Of a DNA stretch of 64,000 bases, positions 59,947-64,000 are shown piece after piece. The notes under the pieces are model-generated. The model was not told the DNA's origin, did no database searches, and was given only the letters and a program-made list of their open reading frames with translations. The DNA comes from Stygiobacter sp. (GTDB lineage Bacteria; Pseudomonadota; Alphaproteobacteria; Rhodospirillales; Magnetospirillaceae), in contig VBWB01000019.1 in the NCBI GenBank assembly GCA_006218045.1, positions 91,799 to 155,798 of the forward strand. Reading direction: 5' to 3'. Every line of letters begins with the position of its first letter. Positions within the stretch are counted from its first letter, which is position 1. The position numbers were made by a program, and so were the translations under genes.

Positions 59947-60255
59947 ATGACCTACCCCGCTATTGACAACCTGCCCCCGGTCCACCCCGGTGAAATCCTG
60001 AAGGACGAACTTGAGGCGCTGTCCATGAGCGCCCGCAAGTTCGCCGACCACATCCACGTGCCGCCCAATGCCGTCACCGCCATCCTGAACGGCCAGCGCG
60101 GTATTACCGCCCAGATGGCGTTGCGGTTGGGGCAAGCCTTCGGCACCGGGCCGGGGTACTGGATGCGGTTGCAGGGGATGTATGAGGTGAAGTGTGCGCG
60201 GGTGGATCTGGCGGGGGTGTTGGATGGAATCGGCGTGTTAGGAAACAGGGTATAA
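59947..60255 (+). CDS. higA: HigA-type antitoxin
   Basis: A 102-residue XRE-family antitoxin: PPVHPGEILKDELEALSMSARKFADHIHVPPNAVTAILNGQRGITAQMALRLGQAFGTGPGYWMRLQGMYEV, the typical HigA HTH with GPGYW. It starts 8 bp after higB and would neutralise the toxin and repress the operon. The pair stabilises the island. Confidence 0.95.
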   Translation: MTYPAIDNLPPVHPGEILKDELEALSMSARKFADHIHVPPNAVTAILNGQRGITAQMALRLGQAFGTGPGYWMRLQGMYEVKCARVDLAGVLDGIGVLGNRV

Positions 60256-60283
60256 GCAACGGATGGTGATGATCTTGGAGGCG

Positions 60284-63200
60284 TCACCTGCGGCGTTGGC
60301 GCCGCCCCCCTTTTGTTGATGAATTGCCTTTACGGGAACGCCCTTTATCCCACCCGTGCTGCCACGGCACTTCGCCAAGCCGATTGAGCATGACAACTCG
60401 CGCGTCCGGAATCTGTTCCGGCGAGAGAGTTTCTATGGGTTGGGGGGCATTCACGACCATGATGCCTTCGACTATCGGTTCCTGGGGAAGTTTGAATTTC
60501 TTGGTGAGATCGGCAATATGCTCACGCGCGTAGGCGAGGCGTCTGAGATGGCGCAACAGCTTGTCAGGCTTTCCTGAAGGAAGAAGTTTTCCTTCGTACT
60601 CGGATAGCCGGCGGGCGGCTTCCCCAAGTGTGCGACAAAGCTTCAAATCCTTCGCCTCGACAATCCATACTCGGGTGCCGTCTGGGGTGAATGCCAATAC
60701 GTCGAAATCTCCGAGGGCTTGGACTTCGGGCGTATTCTTATGATTGAAGCACCATGATGGCTTTGCAGATGGATAGGCATCAAGTCCCAAAGCTCTCAAC
60801 GCTTCCGCAACTTTGTCATTGAAGCGGAGGCCCTCACGCTCCCCACGGCGACTTGAAAATTTTTGCATTGGGGTGGTAGTCCAGAACTCATTCTGTAGGG
60901 AGCCGGACAGCATGCCACTCAGATTATGAATGATGGAGCGCTCTATCACAGCCGGCGCCACCACCAAGCTGGGGTCTTCGTCCCCATCCAAATTGACGAT
61001 TGGGCGGCCTATCAACGAATATCGGCGATCCATCTTTGCAAGGTCGAAATCACGAGGCGACGTGCCAGGGGGAAGATCATCCCACTTCGGCCGCAGTAGC
61101 AGTGTCATCCGATCAACCAGTGCGGAGATATCGTCACCACTGGTATCGCGATCAAGCTCGCGTATGAGTTCACTCCTTCGGAGGATGAAAACGTCTACCC
61201 CTCTTTCGATGGCGATTTCACCACAGATTCGGTGGAGCGAGATGTAGCGATCAAATCCAACTCCGAATTCGGCAAGAACGGCGTCCTCCAATCCATCGGG
61301 TGACGCTGATTGCTCATTTTCGGGGGCAACAACACGCATATAGTTCTTGACGGCATGGTCGCGCTGCGCTTCATGGACGACTTCTCCAGTGCGGCGCAAC
61401 GTACCGTCCGCGAATTCATGGTCATGAAGCACGTCTCCCGTCGGACTGATGTGGAAGCGTGCCTTCAGTCGGCCACCCTCCAGCGCCGGAATCATATCCG
61501 CAGCCAAAAACAGAATGATCGCGAGCGCCTGGAGCTCAATGAGGTCCATAGTGCCGACAACCCGGCCCTCATCCAATGGGCAATCTGCCTGGGCAAGCTC
61601 GACAAGAATGGAAGACGCGCGCAATACAGCATTTACCTCCATTTGGCGGTCCAAGCTGTTGCGATGATCGCCTTCCCTACCGTGGATGGCCCGCAGCGCG
61701 CGCGCTGTGTTTTTCCAAAGTTGCTCCTCTGCTTGCGCTGAGTGTATTGCCTTTAGCGCCGCGACAAGCATGGGGGCGCGCCGGTAGTGCCGCAAGCTTT
61801 CTCTAAGCCGCTCCAGCAGCAGCGCTGTTTGGCTGTCGAGAAAGGCGCGGCAAGCCTCTTTCCCTTCAATGATAGCCCCTTGGTCACGGTGGCGATTTGC
61901 CCAGCCCAAGCCGGTTTTCACTAGAGCCGAGACCGAATTCGGTATCGCGGTGAAGCGGTTGACAAGGCCATGCACCTTCAATGCCTCGACAGTGCGGGTA
62001 ACCTCCATCGCGTGGCGCCAGCGTGCATCGGCCCCGCCGAGTATACTTCTGACGAAACCAACGCCGTCCTGAGGAGCAGGGAGGTTCAACAGTGTTGCGG
62101 CGGCGCTCAATGTGGCCGCTGTCATGGCAGCTTCGGCGAAGTTGTCTGTCCGTTGTAGACCTAGCTGCCATTCTGGGGCCAACGTTACCCAGGCGGCGCG
62201 AGCGTTGGCATCTAAGCGGACGTTGATCGCCTGAGTGATTTCCGCGTCACTCAATGTTTCGATCGGTTGCCGGTCATTGTCAGAAAATTCTGCTTTGAGG
62301 TGAATGATGATTGGCTGACTTTCTGGAGGAAGTTTTCTCAGGGCATATTGAAATACCCGTGATGAACAAGACAGTAGTGCCTTAAATGTCTCTAGAGCAT
62401 TTTCCGAGATATCATCTGAATTTCTGCATTCGTATCTAACCCACACTGGAAAAGTGTCGTTAATAAGAAGTGCTGATAACAAAATCGCCGAGCGCACACC
62501 GTCGTAGAAGGCGTAGACTGGTTCTAGATCGCCGAACTCCTTATGCGGGTGCATCCGCATGACGGTTAGGTGTTGACCGCTTGGGAGCGGGAGGGCGCGA
62601 CGATCCCAGGCGCGATAAGCTTCCAATCGAGCTTTGAGCAAATAATTTGTAGCAAAGTTGATATTCACTGGAGGGCGAATATCTGTGCCGTGCTGAGGGA
62701 CAAAAAAGTGAGCCGTCTCTCTCCAAAATTGAAATAGATTTAGGAAGCCGTTGGCCCCTATGAAATAAAAGCCTTGCTCCCTGACCAGATCATACTGAAG
62801 CTGCATCCAGTATATATCTTTAATATTTGCATCTTCGCAGCCACCTAAAATGAAGCTATCGTAAGCGTCCATGGATAATACATGCCAATCAGATGCTTGT
62901 GTCGGGTCAAATTCAATTGCCCTGGCCTCGCCCCAACCACTTGAGAAAAAAATTGTCATTCCGTGAGAAAAATCGCCATGTGATGAGGCATGTGCGCGCG
63001 CCTTCTCAATTGAAGACCTGAGTTTTTCTCGAAATTCTGGAGATTGTTCGGATGTAAAAGCAAATCCTCCTTCCGACCAATTTTTAAAATCTCCAATGCT
63101 GTGGATAACATGAATCCAGCGCCCGGTTGATATTTCTTCCATATACTCGCTGGAATATCCGCCAGAAAAATCCCCTCGCAGAATGGGTATTCCAACAAAG

Positions 63201-63997
63201 CCGCTCAAATCGATTAAGCTTGAGTTGATCTTAAATAAACTCCAAAGAAGCGGCTCGTCCATGCCATAGGACTGCGCTGTATTTATTATAAGCATGCGAA
63301 TGGCGGTAGACATATTGGCTGGGGCTGTGACAATTAGCCCCTCCTTGGTAGCCAATAGGGGCTGAGATTCCAGCGGGCTGTTGCCTGGAGCTTTTTCCAG
63401 GAGAGTATCCAGATGCTCTGGCGCGATAAGAAATGGCGCCAGTTCACTGCCGTCAATTCCCTCTGCCACAAGCTCGTCATGAGTGAACACAACGCGGCGC
63501 TGGAGCGCTCGGATGCGGACACTGGATGGAATGTTGAGGGCTCGCTGTGGCGTCCCTTCGCCGACATCGTATCGGCGGAGGTTCGCTCGACGCGCCAAAG
63601 AATCGCTGAGGCGCAGCATAGCAAAGACTGACTCAAGTGCTTTTACCTTGGGCTCTCCATCCGGCAGCCTTTGGAAGGCTAAGATCAGGCTCTCGGTAAA
63701 GTGGCCGGCCTTTTCCCAGAGGCCGGAGAAGATAAGAAATTCGCCATCGTTCGTGCACACCGGCTCGACAAAAACATCCTCAATCGGGTCTTCCAAGAGC
63801 GTCACGCGCACGGTGGCGAGCCGTGCATTGAGCAATCGGGCTAGTTCATCGCGCCCTGGTATAAGGGAGCCACAGCTCAGGGCGAGGGTAAGTCTTAGCG
63901 CCCATTCGAGGCGAACGCCGTTGGCTTGGTAGGCCGGTTCTTGGCCTGCTGCGGGTTTGGTGGACACCATCCTTAGCTTATGACGCCTGCATTTCAT
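60284..63997 (-). CDS. Very large protein with C-terminal PD-(D/E)XK-like nuclease motif
   Basis: 1237 residues from an ATG at 63997 (3 bp from the window edge; 63970 is an alternative, and an upstream start cannot be excluded). The main body shows no motif I recognise; it is helical with mixed charge. Near the C-terminus ALGDFDVLAFTPDGTRVWIVEAKD places Asp1097/Asp1099, then Glu1114-x-Lys1116, the core of PD-(D/E)XK nucleases, after a basic region (KFSSRRGEREGLRFNDKVAEALRALGL). A very basic tail (KGRSRKGNSSTKGGRRQRRR) follows. Its size, island setting and nuclease end suggest a restriction-like or anti-phage defence protein. Gene composition is visibly more A+T-rich than the chromosome. Confidence 0.65.
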   Translation of the reverse strand: MKCRRHKLRMVSTKPAAGQEPAYQANGVRLEWALRLTLALSCGSLIPGRDELARLLNARLATVRVTLLEDPIEDVFVEPVCTNDGEFLIFSGLWEKAGHFTESLILAFQRLPDGEPKVKALESVFAMLRLSDSLARRANLRRYDVGEGTPQRALNIPSSVRIRALQRRVVFTHDELVAEGIDGSELAPFLIAPEHLDTLLEKAPGNSPLESQPLLATKEGLIVTAPANMSTAIRMLIINTAQSYGMDEPLLWSLFKINSSLIDLSGFVGIPILRGDFSGGYSSEYMEEISTGRWIHVIHSIGDFKNWSEGGFAFTSEQSPEFREKLRSSIEKARAHASSHGDFSHGMTIFFSSGWGEARAIEFDPTQASDWHVLSMDAYDSFILGGCEDANIKDIYWMQLQYDLVREQGFYFIGANGFLNLFQFWRETAHFFVPQHGTDIRPPVNINFATNYLLKARLEAYRAWDRRALPLPSGQHLTVMRMHPHKEFGDLEPVYAFYDGVRSAILLSALLINDTFPVWVRYECRNSDDISENALETFKALLSCSSRVFQYALRKLPPESQPIIIHLKAEFSDNDRQPIETLSDAEITQAINVRLDANARAAWVTLAPEWQLGLQRTDNFAEAAMTAATLSAAATLLNLPAPQDGVGFVRSILGGADARWRHAMEVTRTVEALKVHGLVNRFTAIPNSVSALVKTGLGWANRHRDQGAIIEGKEACRAFLDSQTALLLERLRESLRHYRRAPMLVAALKAIHSAQAEEQLWKNTARALRAIHGREGDHRNSLDRQMEVNAVLRASSILVELAQADCPLDEGRVVGTMDLIELQALAIILFLAADMIPALEGGRLKARFHISPTGDVLHDHEFADGTLRRTGEVVHEAQRDHAVKNYMRVVAPENEQSASPDGLEDAVLAEFGVGFDRYISLHRICGEIAIERGVDVFILRRSELIRELDRDTSGDDISALVDRMTLLLRPKWDDLPPGTSPRDFDLAKMDRRYSLIGRPIVNLDGDEDPSLVVAPAVIERSIIHNLSGMLSGSLQNEFWTTTPMQKFSSRRGEREGLRFNDKVAEALRALGLDAYPSAKPSWCFNHKNTPEVQALGDFDVLAFTPDGTRVWIVEAKDLKLCRTLGEAARRLSEYEGKLLPSGKPDKLLRHLRRLAYAREHIADLTKKFKLPQEPIVEGIMVVNAPQPIETLSPEQIPDARVVMLNRLGEVPWQHGWDKGRSRKGNSSTKGGRRQRRR

Positions 63998-64000
63998 ACT

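Larger units (their letters stand above)
55395..64000. mobile_element. Second genomic island abutting the tRNA 3' end (extends beyond the window)
   Basis: Starts with its own P4-like integrase 140 bp past the tRNA end and carries an HTH protein, a RepA-like replication gene, a toxin-antitoxin pair and a large nuclease-like protein. The right boundary is not visible. Its likely left attachment site is the tRNA 3' end, so two elements are stacked at one tRNA. Confidence 0.7.

Overview
The window looks like a chromosome segment of a GC-rich, ubiquinone-using Gram-negative alphaproteobacterium, most likely a Rhodospirillales member close to Magnetospirillum. That placement rests on gene families, synteny style and codon use; no marker gene was compared. 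About two thirds is ordinary chromosome, followed by a secondary-metabolism block and two mobile regions stacked on one tRNA gene.

1-30.5 kb, core chromosome. A partial MeaB-type GTPase gene opens the window. It is followed by dsbB-coq7, an M48 peptidase/DUF898 pair (minus), msrP-msrQ, a four-gene glycogen/maltodextrin run (glgB-glgX-malQ-glgP, without glgA or glgC), two 59-residue paralogues separated by a strongly hairpinned intergenic element, a thioredoxin-like protein, a YfgM-like protein, bamB and der. After these come an exonuclease fused to a PAS/sensor-like region, a periplasmic solute-binding protein with a 9-bp repeat in its signal peptide, a chemoreceptor, an MFS transporter, mobB and a LuxR-type response regulator.

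30.7-41.7 kb, polyketide-type accessory genes in two convergent operons. Plus strand: acyltransferase, solute-binding protein, SDF symporter, acyl carrier protein, AsnB amidotransferase. Minus strand: FkbM methyltransferase, P450, HMG-CoA-synthase-like enzyme, donor ACP, Cys-to-Ser ketosynthase, ECH1-type hydratase. The AT+ACP+AsnB set resembles the malonamyl (glutarimide) starter machinery. The HMGS/ACP/KS0/ECH1 set is a beta-branching cassette. No PKS megasynthase and no ECH2 are present in the window, so this is a tailoring half-cluster whose assembly line is elsewhere or lost. Sesbanimide-type pathways are the closest idea I can offer from memory.

42.8-55.4 kb, an integrated phage-like element of about 12.5 kb inside a tRNA-Gly(CCC) gene. 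A 28-bp direct repeat starting at the anticodon loop flanks it. Neither junction rebuilds the tRNA: the 5' part stays at 42811-42868 and the 3' part is at 55351-55394. The element carries Int, an excisionase-like protein, two very large virion-like proteins, HNH proteins, Rha/BRO-type regulators (several frameshifted), a serine recombinase and a 12-bp iteron-like array, but no capsid, portal or terminase gene.

55.4-64 kb, a second island starting just beyond the tRNA 3' end. It has its own tyrosine integrase, a small HTH protein, a RepA-like replication gene interrupted by an amber codon, a higB-higA toxin-antitoxin pair with a near-leaderless promoter, and a 1237-residue protein ending in a PD-(D/E)XK-like nuclease motif.
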